64,000 nt of DNA from Christensenella sp. UBA7862 (GTDB taxonomy: Bacteria > Bacillota > Clostridia > Christensenellales > UBA1242). The DNA lies in contig DLSM01000012.1 in NCBI GenBank assembly GCA_002500135.1, forward strand, positions 106,029 through 170,028. Direction: 5' to 3'. The notes below the pieces were generated by a model. The model was not told where the DNA came from and made no database searches. It saw only the letters and a list, made by a program, of their open reading frames with translations. This document shows positions 16,205-25,612 of the stretch, one piece after another. Each line of letters opens with the position of its first letter. The first letter of the stretch is position 1. The translations under genes and the position numbers were made by a program.

Positions 16205-17125
16205 ATGGTTAATTTATTAGATAAAGAATACGCAGAAAATGCTTTAAAATTATATCAAACAAACAAGTTTGAAACGAGAGATAAATCTTGGAATAATTGC
16301 TATAACTATTTTAGGACTATGATTGATAAAGATTATGAGAATCTTAACATAAAAGAAAAAGAGTTCGCTTGGTTGCAACTAGGGTTTTATTTGGCAAGTT
16401 GGGGTATGTTTCGCAACTCTTTTCTATCTCAATATGATTATTCAATATATGACAAGGTGTTAAAAATTGTTTTAGATAAAAAATACTCTATCCTATGGAA
16501 TGTTGGCATTGATACTTTAAAATATAATAAAGAAGAATATGTAAATAAAGTATTTGATATTTCAAAAGAGATAAACAAGACTTTGAGAGAAAATAGAGTT
16601 TTCTATAACACCAAGAGTATTTTCCAAAGAAAACGCACTGATGAAAGCGAAATAAGTCAAACCTTAATTACTAAAATTTTATTAGGTGTGTTGGGTTGTT
16701 GCCCAGCCTATGATAACTATTTCAATAAGGCAATAAAGTTTGGTGATAAGGCATTTTATAGCGAAAAGAAATTTGAAAATTTGGTTGATAATATTGTAGA
16801 AAATAGTATTTTGGCAGATTTAAGCAAAAAGTATAATTTACCAATAATGAAAGTTGTTGATATAGTATATTTTCAAATGGGTATTGAACAAGATTTTAAA
16901 AGAATGTATGAATTATATATTGACAAAAATATAACTCCTACAAATGACAAAGATTGGAAAATTATTGCCAAATCTTTAAAAGATTTCTATCAACAAACTA
17001 ACATTGATGGCGAAAGAACAATAAATGTTGCATTTAAGTTTGACAAAGCTAAAATAGACAAATTTATTAAAAACAACAAGAAAAATATTGATAGCGCTTT
17101 GTTTCAAATTGTTTCACAAAATTAA
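16205..17125 (+). CDS. Uncharacterised protein paired with a PD-(D/E)XK nuclease gene
   Basis: A 306-aa mostly helical protein of no family I can name. Notable stretches are FYLASWGMFRN (about 65-75) and GVLGCCPAYDNYF (about 165-177). The ATG at 16205 is chosen because AAGGAG lies 6 nt upstream and a TATAAT lies at about 16171; the reading frame open from 16184 lacks such a site. It is 17 nt from the nuclease gene, so the two are cotranscribed, and both end at the terminator at 18438. The pairing suggests a two-component accessory, possibly anti-phage, unit. Confidence 0.6.
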   Translation: MVNLLDKEYAENALKLYQTNKFETRDKSWNNCYNYFRTMIDKDYENLNIKEKEFAWLQLGFYLASWGMFRNSFLSQYDYSIYDKVLKIVLDKKYSILWNVGIDTLKYNKEEYVNKVFDISKEINKTLRENRVFYNTKSIFQRKRTDESEISQTLITKILLGVLGCCPAYDNYFNKAIKFGDKAFYSEKKFENLVDNIVENSILADLSKKYNLPIMKVVDIVYFQMGIEQDFKRMYELYIDKNITPTNDKDWKIIAKSLKDFYQQTNIDGERTINVAFKFDKAKIDKFIKNNKKNIDSALFQIVSQN

Positions 17126-17142
17126 ACGAAAAGGAAAATATT

Positions 17143-18426
17143 ATGTCAAAAGTATTGTTAAGTAAAATGTTCGTTGGAACTTACAACGAAAATAGTATAG
17201 GACACGAAGTTATTAACTTTTATTTGCCAGACAACTGTGAAGATAGTTTCTTGTATAACCCTGCTTATGGAAAAGGTCAAAATGTAGATGCCGTAGTTTT
17301 GATAGGTGCTCCACAAAAATACGCATATCCAGTATTGGCAATTGCTTTAAATGTGCAAAAAATAACTATGCAAGAAAATGAAAATTTGGCAAACAAAATT
17401 TGTTATGGTAATAAATTATTAAAAGATATAGATTTTGACCAAAGTTCTATTTTTGATACAAAAGCTAAAATAAGTCATCTTACATATAAAGTTGAGAAAG
17501 GCAATTTGAAAAAATTGTCAGAGTATGTTTTAGACGGAACTACTAAAAAAGTAAGCCAACAAATATATATTGTACCAGCATTTAATAAGAAATTTACAAA
17601 AGAAATGCAACAAAAAAGAGTTGCAGAATTGCAAGAGAAGAATTGTCGAGTTATTGTGTTAGAAAAAGAAAACCCTCAACATTCTTGTGCATATTGTGAG
17701 TGTGATAGTAAGCAAAATAAACAATTGTATGACTTTATAAAAGACGCAGAAAATTATAAAAATTATGATTTGTCAAAAGTTGATTTATCTAAAAATATTG
17801 CCAATATAAAAAGCGATAGTTTCTTGAATTTCATAGGCAAACAATATAGCGAACAAGCTTTTACAAATATGTTCTATAATATACTTGAAAAAAGCAATGA
17901 ACAATACAGAAAATCATTTGTAAATTTCCTTTTAAAAGATTGTGAGCTTGAAAGTGGCAAAGAATATATCGTTTCAAATTTAGATTATGAAATTGCGAGA
18001 GAAAAAATTACAACTGACACAACTCATAAAGGTAGATTAGATTTGTTGATATATAATCAAGATTATATTATTATAATAGAAAATAAAGTTGGCTCATTGC
18101 TCAATGGGTTATATGAAGAAAATGGGACAAAGTTTACTCAGTTAGATAAATACAAAGACTATGCCGAGAAATTAAAAAGCAATAATGAGAGTTTAAAAAA
18201 TGCTCAAATTCTAGTATTCTTGTTTGTGCCAAATTATTCTAGTGTAAAATCTGATAATAAAGAATTTGTGATTACATATAAGAATTTGCTGGACTACTTT
18301 AAGAAAAACAGATTAAATACTTTTGACAGCAATTTATATGAAGAATTTTTAAATGGATTGGCATTACATTCGCTAACTCGTGAAGAAGACATAAATAGAA
18401 GATTTATCAATGTTTTGAAAAATTAG
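17143..18426 (+). CDS. PD-(D/E)XK-superfamily nuclease-like protein
   Basis: A 427-aa protein. The C-terminal half has the nuclease core GRLDLL (Asp300) followed by IIIIENKVGS (Glu313-x-Lys315), as in the PDDEXK_4 family. The N-terminal ~220 residues are unrelated and may sense a trigger or partner. AAGGAAA lies ahead of the ATG. The gene lies directly after the 306-aa protein and is followed by a bidirectional terminator and a divergent HTH gene. A restriction or abortive-infection role is inferred from fold and location. Confidence 0.7.
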   Translation: MSKVLLSKMFVGTYNENSIGHEVINFYLPDNCEDSFLYNPAYGKGQNVDAVVLIGAPQKYAYPVLAIALNVQKITMQENENLANKICYGNKLLKDIDFDQSSIFDTKAKISHLTYKVEKGNLKKLSEYVLDGTTKKVSQQIYIVPAFNKKFTKEMQQKRVAELQEKNCRVIVLEKENPQHSCAYCECDSKQNKQLYDFIKDAENYKNYDLSKVDLSKNIANIKSDSFLNFIGKQYSEQAFTNMFYNILEKSNEQYRKSFVNFLLKDCELESGKEYIVSNLDYEIAREKITTDTTHKGRLDLLIYNQDYIIIIENKVGSLLNGLYEENGTKFTQLDKYKDYAEKLKSNNESLKNAQILVFLFVPNYSSVKSDNKEFVITYKNLLDYFKKNRLNTFDSNLYEEFLNGLALHSLTREEDINRRFINVLKN

Positions 18427-18437
18427 CAAAGAAAAAA

Positions 18438-18475
18438 GAGAGTGATTTTTGATTTTCACTCTCTATTTTTTTACC
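18438..18475. terminator. Bidirectional terminator
   Basis: GAGAGTGA (18438-18445) pairs with TCACTCTC (18456-18463), with A and T runs on both sides. It serves the convergent nuclease and HTH genes. Confidence 0.85.
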
Positions 18476-18783
18476 TTTTTAAGCATTGTTATTACTGCAT
18501 TTTTTGTATCTTCATCAACTTTTGAAAGTAGTTCTATTATGTCCTTATCATTTTTGTATTGACTTGGGTCATAATAAAAGAATTCTGCTGGGGTCGTATT
18601 GCAAACTTCTAAAATGTCAAATAAAGTATCAATGGTTGGTAAAAAGTCTTTATCACATTCTAGTTTGTTGATATAGCCATAGTTTTTGCCGATAAGATTT
18701 GATAACTTTCTAGCTGACAAATTATTGTCGTTTCGCAGTTTTGATATTCTTTCGATAAACTTAACCTTGTCTTGATTTTCCAT
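18463..18783 (-). CDS. XRE-family repressor
   Basis: A 106-aa protein with an N-terminal HTH (about 12-65, ARKLSNLIGKNYGYINKLE) and a C-terminal region (SKVDEDTKNAVITML) of the type seen in phage-like repressors. The ATG at 18783 has GGAGG 8 nt upstream. It is divergent from the lipoprotein gene at 18957, with AT-rich palindromic DNA between them (18850-18905). Confidence 0.8.
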   Translation of the reverse strand: MENQDKVKFIERISKLRNDNNLSARKLSNLIGKNYGYINKLECDKDFLPTIDTLFDILEVCNTTPAEFFYYDPSQYKNDKDIIELLSKVDEDTKNAVITMLKKVKK

Positions 18784-18956
18784 TTCAAAACCTCCACTAT
18801 TTTCTACCAATATTATAGACTATGGCTTGTTTAAACTCGTGGAGTTGTTGTGTGTAAATATCCGATATTTATTATCATTATATCGTTTATAACTGATATT
18901 GTTGCAAAATATGAAATAAAATGCTATAATATTTGCGTTAAAAGGGAGAAAATAAA

Positions 18957-21284
18957 ATGAAAAAGTTAAGGTTGTTTTCAATAATGTTCTTGTTGACTAT
19001 AAGTTGTTGCTTATTTAGTGCTTGTGGCTCTAACATTACTTTGACAATAAACTTTGATAGCAATGGTGGAACGAGTTGCAAGTCCATAGAATATGTTGTT
19101 GGTAAAAGTTTTAATATGCCAGACGACCCAACAAAAGAAGATTATATTTTTGATGGTTGGTACACCGACAACGATAAATGGAACGAACCATTGACAGTTA
19201 ACACGATACTTAACTATCCACTTAGCAAAAGTGTTGAGATAACCGCCTATGCAAAATGGATACCAGTTATGTATATTAGTTTTAACACGAATGGTGGTGA
19301 AAAACTTGATAGAATTGTTTACGATAATGCAAATTTAGAAATCCCAACACCTGAAAGAAATGGCTATACTTTTATGGGCTGGTATTACGATAATGGTGCT
19401 TGGCAACAACAGTTTACAATTGACAGTTTAAATAATATTGAACCAAAAAGTGAAATAACTATTTATGCAAAATGGGCATTGAATAGGTATATCAATTTTG
19501 AAAGCAATGGTGGAAGTGAGTGCGAGTCAATAAATCTTGCCACTATAACAAATTATGATATGCCTACGCCAACAAAACCATTATTTATTTTTAAAGGTTG
19601 GTTTATGGATAGCAAGTTTGAAACTCCATTTGATAAATCTTTAATAAATTTTGGCGAATATGATACGGCGATTATTGTTTATGCGAAATGGGAAGAAAAG
19701 AAAGTCCAAAATGTAACTTTTTATGGCTCTCCTAAAACCGAATATGTTTACGGAGAAGAAGTTGACCTTAATGGAATGTATGCTTATGTTGAATATTACT
19801 ACTATGAAGGCGAGTACATTGATATAACAAAAGATATGGTTTGTGATTTTAATTCGACAATACTTGTCGCTGATAAAAATGTTAACCAAATAAAAGATAC
19901 AATGAAGATATCTCTTGGTGAATATTTTAGTGATGATTTTGTCTATACTATTTCTCCTAAGTATAAATCTATAGAAATCAAAAAAGATAGTTTTCAAAGT
20001 GAATATTTGATTGGAGAAAACTCATCGTACATAAATTTAAAATGTAATGGCAATAGAAAAATAGATGGGTCTTATTATAAGGCAATAAAGTTTACAATCA
20101 TTGCAACGACTTTTGAAAATACAACTGAAGAAATAAAAATTAACGCTTATGGAATGGAAAAAGACCATTATACTACAGAATGTACTTGTGGTAAATCTCA
20201 TATTAGCCCAATTCCTTTTTATAGTTATTACATTTCAGACTCAAAAAAAGACCAAAATGGTAATAAAATTTCGAGAGACAAATGCAAGAGTTCGGAATTT
20301 TGCATTGATTTAGATAATGAAATGTTAGGGATAAAATCAGATGCGTATTGTGATATTTCTACGCAACAAACTGGCGATTTCGTTGGTACATTATATTATG
20401 GTTTGTGTAGTGCAAATTTTGAATACAATGTGCAATATGCAGAATCAGATTTTAATTCCTTTGAACAATCTGAATATAATTTTATACAAGAGTTTGATAA
20501 TGAAGATAGTTTATTTAATGAAACGATAACAATTATGTTGGAGAATGGTAGAAAGTTTGATTTTAAAATTGATGATGAAAATTATATTTTATCAGACTTT
20601 GATTTTTCCACAACTGGTGAAAAAGAAGCAATAATTCAATATCCATATATAAGTTTGGGTAGATACGAATTATTAAAAGTAAAATATAGTGTTTTCTCTC
20701 TTAACGATATTGAGTATATTGAGATGAGAGAAAATTATCTCCAAAGTTCTAGTTATAATGTTTATCCTGAATATGAATTAAAAACTGTTTACTACCATTA
20801 CGGGGAAGAATTAAAAAGTTGTTCAATGCCTTGTAGTAGTAAAATCCCATATTTCACTTTGGATTTAATAAATATTGGTGAAAATTATACAACTGTTCAA
20901 ATTTGCGGTATTGATATTAAGATAAAATATGTGGTTAAGAACAAAATAACAAGTGTAAAACTTGTTAATAACAAAATAAACCTTGGTGAAGATGTCTCAC
21001 TAAAAACATTAGACTTATACGCTTATTATGATGACACTGAATCGGTTGCAGACTTAAATGGTCAAAGAGTAGGTATTTATACATTTTCAGATTCTATTCT
21101 CTGGGAACTTCCTCGTATTTACATTGTTTCAATAAAAGATGTAATTATTAAAACATTTGGATATAAATTTACTTATGAAATCCTAGAAGATTTAGACACA
21201 AGTTCATTAGGTCAAAAACAAGCGAAAATAAGGCTCTGTGATAAAGAATTTTTAATAGATTATGAGGTCGTTGAAAATGGATAA
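18957..21284 (+). CDS. InlB-repeat lipoprotein carried by element 1
   Basis: A 775-aa exported lipoprotein. The signal peptide ends in the lipobox LFSAC (Cys at about 22). Three Listeria-Bacteroides (InlB B-type) repeats follow, each with an FDSNGG-like start and a GWY...AYAKW-like end (about 26-100, 105-175, 178-245). The remaining ~500 residues look like beta-rich surface domains and include a CTCGKS motif. A TATAAT-like box and GGGAG precede the ATG. Its presence on a mobile element suggests that the element changes the cell surface. The ligand is unknown. Confidence 0.8.
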   Translation: MKKLRLFSIMFLLTISCCLFSACGSNITLTINFDSNGGTSCKSIEYVVGKSFNMPDDPTKEDYIFDGWYTDNDKWNEPLTVNTILNYPLSKSVEITAYAKWIPVMYISFNTNGGEKLDRIVYDNANLEIPTPERNGYTFMGWYYDNGAWQQQFTIDSLNNIEPKSEITIYAKWALNRYINFESNGGSECESINLATITNYDMPTPTKPLFIFKGWFMDSKFETPFDKSLINFGEYDTAIIVYAKWEEKKVQNVTFYGSPKTEYVYGEEVDLNGMYAYVEYYYYEGEYIDITKDMVCDFNSTILVADKNVNQIKDTMKISLGEYFSDDFVYTISPKYKSIEIKKDSFQSEYLIGENSSYINLKCNGNRKIDGSYYKAIKFTIIATTFENTTEEIKINAYGMEKDHYTTECTCGKSHISPIPFYSYYISDSKKDQNGNKISRDKCKSSEFCIDLDNEMLGIKSDAYCDISTQQTGDFVGTLYYGLCSANFEYNVQYAESDFNSFEQSEYNFIQEFDNEDSLFNETITIMLENGRKFDFKIDDENYILSDFDFSTTGEKEAIIQYPYISLGRYELLKVKYSVFSLNDIEYIEMRENYLQSSSYNVYPEYELKTVYYHYGEELKSCSMPCSSKIPYFTLDLINIGENYTTVQICGIDIKIKYVVKNKITSVKLVNNKINLGEDVSLKTLDLYAYYDDTESVADLNGQRVGIYTFSDSILWELPRIYIVSIKDVIIKTFGYKFTYEILEDLDTSSLGQKQAKIRLCDKEFLIDYEVVENG

Positions 21285-21507
21285 TATAAAAACAAGCAGT
21301 TTGTATTGCGAACAATTTGAAGACATTACAAAAAGAATTGTTAAAGAACAAAAAGCAAGTATTAGTATGGTGCAAAGGTTGTTTAAGGTGAGTTTTCCAA
21401 AAGCAAAGGCATACATAGAAAAATTAGAAAATTTGGGATATATTGAAAAGATTGGAAGATATTACAAAGTGTTAATTTCTCAAAAAGATTTTAACAATCT
21501 AAAATAA
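21277..21507 (+). CDS. Orphan FtsK-gamma-like winged-helix protein
   Basis: A 76-aa protein matching the FtsK/SpoIIIE gamma domain: RIVKEQKASISMVQRLFKV then FPKAKAYIEKLENLGYI. In FtsK this domain reads KOPS/SRS sequences that orient the translocase. Here it is free of any motor domain. The ATG at 21277 overlaps the lipoprotein stop by 8 nt and has GAGG 9 nt upstream, so translation may be coupled. Confidence 0.75.
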   Translation: MDNIKTSSLYCEQFEDITKRIVKEQKASISMVQRLFKVSFPKAKAYIEKLENLGYIEKIGRYYKVLISQKDFNNLK

Positions 21508-21557
21508 TTGGTGGCTAATTTGTAAAAGTTATCTTAAAATTAGTTAGGAGTTTCCAA

Positions 21558-22109
21558 ATGATAAGCAATTTAAATAAGAACAAATTGTATGTGATAGAGA
21601 GTGATTATAAGGTTGAAGCGAAAGCAACTTTTTACTCCCTACTTTACGAATCTTTAAAAAACAATGAAAAGGTATTGCTAATAAAATATAACCATAGCAA
21701 TACTTATGAGCATTTTCTTGATAACGCAAAAGCAGAAAATGTGAGCGAAGATATTATTGATAATTTTCACTTAATACAAGTTGAGATATATGCAAGTTTT
21801 CTTAGTGATACTTTTGACACAATAAAGAGATTTGGCGAAAAGGTAGATAGAATATTCATTGAAAAGCCAAATATTGAAGATGGGTACAAATATTTAGATT
21901 TTTTAAAAGAGATGAAAAGAAGTGTTTTTGTTTTGCCAGCAAACAAGGATAAAGAATATGCAAAGCATTGTGATTATTTAATAAAGATAGGCAAAGAAAA
22001 ACAAAATGTAAGTACAAAAGATTTTATCCTTTCTTGCACAAATGGAAAAGATTGTGAGAAATACAATGTTGTATTTGTAAATTACAATCTATTAAAACAA
22101 GTAAAATAA
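21558..22109 (+). CDS. Hypothetical protein of element 1
   Basis: A 183-aa soluble protein with alternating beta and alpha stretches (KLYVIESDYK, KVLLIKYN, DRIFIEKPN, SVFVLPANKD). They resemble the core strands of a P-loop or Rossmann domain but have no Walker A motif. TTAGGAG lies upstream of the ATG. It might be an inactive RecA/DnaB-like fold; no function is assigned. Confidence 0.5.
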   Translation: MISNLNKNKLYVIESDYKVEAKATFYSLLYESLKNNEKVLLIKYNHSNTYEHFLDNAKAENVSEDIIDNFHLIQVEIYASFLSDTFDTIKRFGEKVDRIFIEKPNIEDGYKYLDFLKEMKRSVFVLPANKDKEYAKHCDYLIKIGKEKQNVSTKDFILSCTNGKDCEKYNVVFVNYNLLKQVK

Positions 22110-22251
22110 AATTTAATTATAAAGCGAACATACCGAAAATACTTTCAAATCTTTTGTATCTCATTAGTTTTGGTGTTTCGTGGATAAATTATTAACTCAA
22201 ACTATTCTCCTTGTTTAAACCATAAAACTCAAGGGAATAAAAGGTGGTAAA

Positions 22252-22590
22252 ATGGAAAAGTTTGATAAAGAGCAAATGAAGAAATTTGAAAAACTATATA
22301 GTGAAATATCTCCAACATTGGAGAGTGTGATTAAAACCCAACTTATTTATGATAAGAGATATGTTGAAATGGTAGATAAAACATTTGCTAGATATTCACA
22401 TTCAATTAAAGATTTGAGTATTGAAGATTTGCGAATGGAGTTTACTTATTTTTGTGGCAATACTGCTCGTGCATTTATATTAAAACTTTTAACACTCGAT
22501 TACATAAAACAACTATTTTTAGAAAATACTGACTATGCTCTTGACCCATTTTGGGAACAAGCACTAAAAGAAATTTTAGATAAAAAATAG
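22252..22590 (+). CDS. Small helical hypothetical protein
   Basis: 112 aa, predicted mostly helical and charged, with no recognised motif. GGTGG lies ahead of the ATG. It is the last rightward gene before a terminator and the convergent repressor. Confidence 0.5.
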   Translation: MEKFDKEQMKKFEKLYSEISPTLESVIKTQLIYDKRYVEMVDKTFARYSHSIKDLSIEDLRMEFTYFCGNTARAFILKLLTLDYIKQLFLENTDYALDPFWEQALKEILDKK

Positions 22591-22600
22591 AATTAAGAGT

Positions 22601-22638
22601 AAAAAAGAAGATAGCATTTAATCTGTGCTATCTTTTTT
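22601..22638. terminator. Terminator between convergent genes
   Basis: AAGATAGCA (22608-22616) pairs with TGCTATCTT (22626-22634), flanked by A and T runs, so it can act both ways. Confidence 0.82.
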
Positions 22639-23196
22639 TGTTTGTGATTGTAAAAAGTCTTTAGTTAAATAAGTTGTGTAAATTTTTGAGTAGTCTTGTC
22701 GCATTGAGGCAACAAGATTGGTAATTTGTTTATTTAATATATATTCAGCATATTCTATATCATCTAGTTTTCCATTGTTGTTTATTATTGACTTTTTAAT
22801 TTCTTCTTCTAATGATTTTATACTCTTTAACAAATCAATCAATTCTTTTTTACTTAATAAAAAATCAAAAGCTTGTCCAAAGCCTAAAGTATTTATTTCT
22901 TTTATAGCATTTATTGAATTGCTAGATAAATTTAAACCAGTTTCAACTATATTTGCATTATACATATTGCGAGAATTACCAAACAACCAGTTCTCGTTAA
23001 TATTCGGGTCTATAATTTTAGCCCATTTCAGTATTTTGTCTAAATTTTCTATAGTGATATCTGATTTGTCTTTATAGGATAAAAATTTGCTAAGTAGTTG
23101 CTTTGAAATGCCGATTTCTTGTGCAATTTGGGTCTGTGTTATATTAGTTCTATGCTTTGCAATAAAATCTTCAAGTTGTTTATAGTACTTGCTCAT
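22618..23196 (-). CDS. HTH repressor of element 1 (CI-like)
   Basis: A 192-aa protein. The N-terminal HTH (NITQTQIAQEIGISKQLLSKFL, about 17-38) is followed by a helical C-terminal region with no LexA-like peptidase residues. The ATG at 23196 has AAGGAG 6 nt upstream. Its position divergent to the integration genes suggests control of excision, but it could govern other promoters of the element. Confidence 0.7.
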   Translation of the reverse strand: MSKYYKQLEDFIAKHRTNITQTQIAQEIGISKQLLSKFLSYKDKSDITIENLDKILKWAKIIDPNINENWLFGNSRNMYNANIVETGLNLSSNSINAIKEINTLGFGQAFDFLLSKKELIDLLKSIKSLEEEIKKSIINNNGKLDDIEYAEYILNKQITNLVASMRQDYSKIYTTYLTKDFLQSQTKKDSTD

Positions 23197-23437
23197 AGAT
23201 AGCTCCTTGTTGCTTTCTTGTTTACATTTTAGCATTATCAATCTATGTTGTCAATAAATATTTACACTTTAATTTTTTGTTGCCCAACTATTGACTATCT
23301 CTTTTTTATGTGATAAATTAAAGACGAACATAAGATAACCAGCTTTTAGACTTAAAGTTTTGATAAAAGTTGTAAGCCTATTGAAATTACATAGGCAGAA
23401 ATAACAAAACTAATTGAGAATAAAAGGGGGTGCAACA

Positions 23438-23629
23438 ATGGCACTAAAAGAATTTGGCTTGGATAATGATTATCTAAACAATATTAGATATTCATTTGAC
23501 AAAGTGATAGATTTTATTGAAAGTTGCAATAAAACGCAATTATTAGATATGCTATCAAGTGTACTTGACTATGTGGTAGATATGTACTGCGACAAGGAAT
23601 CTTCCGATTGCGGTGATTTACCATTTTAG
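23438..23629 (+). CDS. Small acidic hypothetical protein
   Basis: A 63-aa acidic peptide ending CDKESSDCGDLPF. GGGGG lies 8 nt ahead of the ATG at 23438. It lies between the repressor and the att-control region. No family recognised. Confidence 0.45.
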   Translation: MALKEFGLDNDYLNNIRYSFDKVIDFIESCNKTQLLDMLSSVLDYVVDMYCDKESSDCGDLPF

Positions 23630-23669
23630 GTCAACTAAAATAATGGTCGTTTGCCATTTAAAATAATAA

Positions 23670-23808
23670 ACCACATCAAAAACAAATCAAGAACAAATCA
23701 AGAAAACATCTCAAAACATCAAAAACAAATCAAAAATCACATTAGATTAGTTGTAGGAAAATGAGATGTTTTTTCTATTTTTGATAATTGAAATCTCATC
23801 TCCTACAA
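23670..23808. repeat. Direct repeats and long inverted repeat upstream of xis
   Basis: Short tandem copies of AACAAATCAAG and ACATCAAAAACAAATCAA lie at about 23673-23740. A long inverted repeat follows, with arms at 23751-23767 (TTGTAGGA...ATGAGAT) and 23793-23808 (ATCTCAT...TCCTACAA) and a 25-nt loop. It is about 100 nt ahead of the AlpA-like genes and may be a regulatory or recombination-accessory site. Confidence 0.6.
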
Positions 23809-23911
23809 AAATTTTTGAAAAAATATTAAAAAGTGGTGGGCAATTTTTGGTTGATTATCTTATTATTTTAATCACATATTATACAAATGCTCGCACAGAA
23901 AGGAGAATGAA

Positions 23912-24106
23912 ATGTCAGAAATTACTTTAAATTGTAAAGATTTGCTAACTGTCAAAGAAGTAAAAGAAATTCTTAACATTGGCAGTACATTAACTTATAG
24001 GTTAATTACAAAAGGCGAAATAAAGAGTATTAAAGTGGGAAAATCAATAAAGATTCCCAAAATCTATTTGGAAGAATATCTAAATAACATTATGGTAGGT
24101 GCTTAA
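23912..24106 (+). CDS. AlpA/excisionase-like HTH protein 1
   Basis: A 64-aa MerR/AlpA-type helix-turn-helix: LLTVKEVKEILNIGSTLTYRLI then GEIKSIKVGKSIKIP. It is the recombination directionality factor type that usually precedes a tyrosine integrase. AAAGGAG lies 8 nt ahead of the ATG. It runs to within 2 nt of the second AlpA-like gene. Confidence 0.78.
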   Translation: MSEITLNCKDLLTVKEVKEILNIGSTLTYRLITKGEIKSIKVGKSIKIPKIYLEEYLNNIMVGA

Positions 24107-24107
24107 T

Positions 24108-24308
24108 ATGAAGATAAAGGTTAATTTAAATGATTATCCAGATGCACTTACAACATTTCAAGCAAGAGAAGTCTTGGGTATAGGAAAAACAAAATTATTT
24201 GAATTGTTAAAATACAATAAAATCAATTCTATCAAAGTAGGGAGAGTAAGGCTCTTCCCCAAAAAAGAAATAGTCAATTATTTAAAGGAGAACAATTATG
24301 ATTTATAA
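24108..24308 (+). CDS. AlpA/excisionase-like HTH protein 2
   Basis: A 66-aa paralogue of the preceding protein (TFQAREVLGIGKTKLFELLK, SIKVGRVRLFPKKEI). The ATG at 24108 has AGGTG 7 nt upstream; a GTG at 24099 overlaps the previous stop. Its end overlaps the integrase start by 11 nt. Two tandem Xis-like proteins ahead of one integrase suggest separate roles in excision and in gene control. Confidence 0.75.
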   Translation: MKIKVNLNDYPDALTTFQAREVLGIGKTKLFELLKYNKINSIKVGRVRLFPKKEIVNYLKENNYDL

Positions 24309-25557
24309 CCCTACTGGAATCACTTATAAAAAAAAATATAAAGGCAAAGAAGTTTGCTGGTATGTAATTATCAACGAAAAAAAGACTGCTGATGGGAAAT
24401 ATCCACGCAGATTTATTAACACACATTTACCTATAAGAGGCAATTCTAAAAAAGCGGAAAAAATTCTTGTTGAAGAACTAGAAAAATATAGACAAGAACT
24501 AATAAAAGAAGAGGAAAAGAATAATCTTATAAAATTTGGTGTAAGAGTGCTTGATGGTTCACAAATTAGTTTTGTAGATTATTTAAGAGATTACATTGAA
24601 AACAAGAAAATGAACTGGCGAGAATCTACATATCATGGTTATGTTTGGGTTGTTAGTAAAATAGAAAAATACTTTGACCAACTACACGAACAACCTAAAT
24701 TGTCAGAAATAAACCACTTAATCATAAATCAAATGTTTAAAAAATTTCAAAAAGATAAATTAAAAGTGTCATCGTTAAAGAATTTGGAAAATCTAATGCG
24801 ACCCGCTCTAAAACAAGCTTATATTGATGAGATTATTCCAAATAATCCCTACGATAAGGTTGTGTTGGAAAAACAACCTATCATAGACACACAAGTTGAA
24901 CAACCTTATTTAAACGATAAACAAATGATTGAGTTTCTTTCCATAATTGATAATCACCCTTTAAAAGACATATATACAATATCACTGTTTACTGGAATGC
25001 GTAGGTCGGAGCTATTAGGGTTAAGGTGGTCAAACATTGATTTTGAGGGCAAAACAATTTTAATTTCCGGTAATGTTCAAAAATTTAATAAAGAGTTTTC
25101 TATTTCTGAATTAAATAAACCAGGACGCAGTAGAGCCACGCAAGTTGGTATTGAAATTGTATTCGACTGCTTAAAACAAATTAAAGAAGATATAGAAAGC
25201 AACAAAAGGTTTTTTGGAAGCTCTTATAATAATAAGTATGAAGATTTTGTTTGTGTAAATAAATTAGGCAATCTATACAACCCTGACTATCTTACAAAAG
25301 AGTTAAAAAAGATTGTGCGAGAAAACTCTACTTTGCCAAATATCCATCTTCACTCTTTAAGACATAGTTTTTGCACATTTGTTTATAATCATACAGAAGA
25401 TATTTATCAAGCAAGTATTGCTTTAAGACATTCAAGGCTAGAAACAACAAAAAGATATACACACTCTGGACAAGACCTTGAAAAGAAAAAAGCAACTACT
25501 CAAAAACTAGATGATGATTTAAACAATTTGATAAATACATATAAAAATAATGAATAA
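24298..25557 (+). CDS. Tyrosine integrase of element 1
   Basis: A 419-aa site-specific recombinase. The N-terminal beta-strand arm-binding domain spans about 1-60, the core-binding SAM-like domain about 90-190, and the catalytic domain from about 205. Catalytic residues are Arg235 (GMRRSELLGLRW), His352-x-x-Arg355 (HSLRH), His378 (LRHS) and the nucleophile Tyr387 (KRYTH). AAAGGAG precedes the ATG within the upstream gene. It points at the right end of the element, 250 nt from the replacement tRNA and 395 nt from attR. Confidence 0.95.
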   Translation: MIYNPTGITYKKKYKGKEVCWYVIINEKKTADGKYPRRFINTHLPIRGNSKKAEKILVEELEKYRQELIKEEEKNNLIKFGVRVLDGSQISFVDYLRDYIENKKMNWRESTYHGYVWVVSKIEKYFDQLHEQPKLSEINHLIINQMFKKFQKDKLKVSSLKNLENLMRPALKQAYIDEIIPNNPYDKVVLEKQPIIDTQVEQPYLNDKQMIEFLSIIDNHPLKDIYTISLFTGMRRSELLGLRWSNIDFEGKTILISGNVQKFNKEFSISELNKPGRSRATQVGIEIVFDCLKQIKEDIESNKRFFGSSYNNKYEDFVCVNKLGNLYNPDYLTKELKKIVRENSTLPNIHLHSLRHSFCTFVYNHTEDIYQASIALRHSRLETTKRYTHSGQDLEKKKATTQKLDDDLNNLINTYKNNE

Positions 25558-25612
25558 TAAAATATAACAATCAAAGATAAAAGATAATATAAATGTAAAA
25601 AAGTTTAGTCCG

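Noticed and set aside
23670..23740. Short tandem repeats that resemble a CRISPR array
   Set aside because: Units are about 10-18 nt, irregular and have no spacers of constant length; no cas gene is present.
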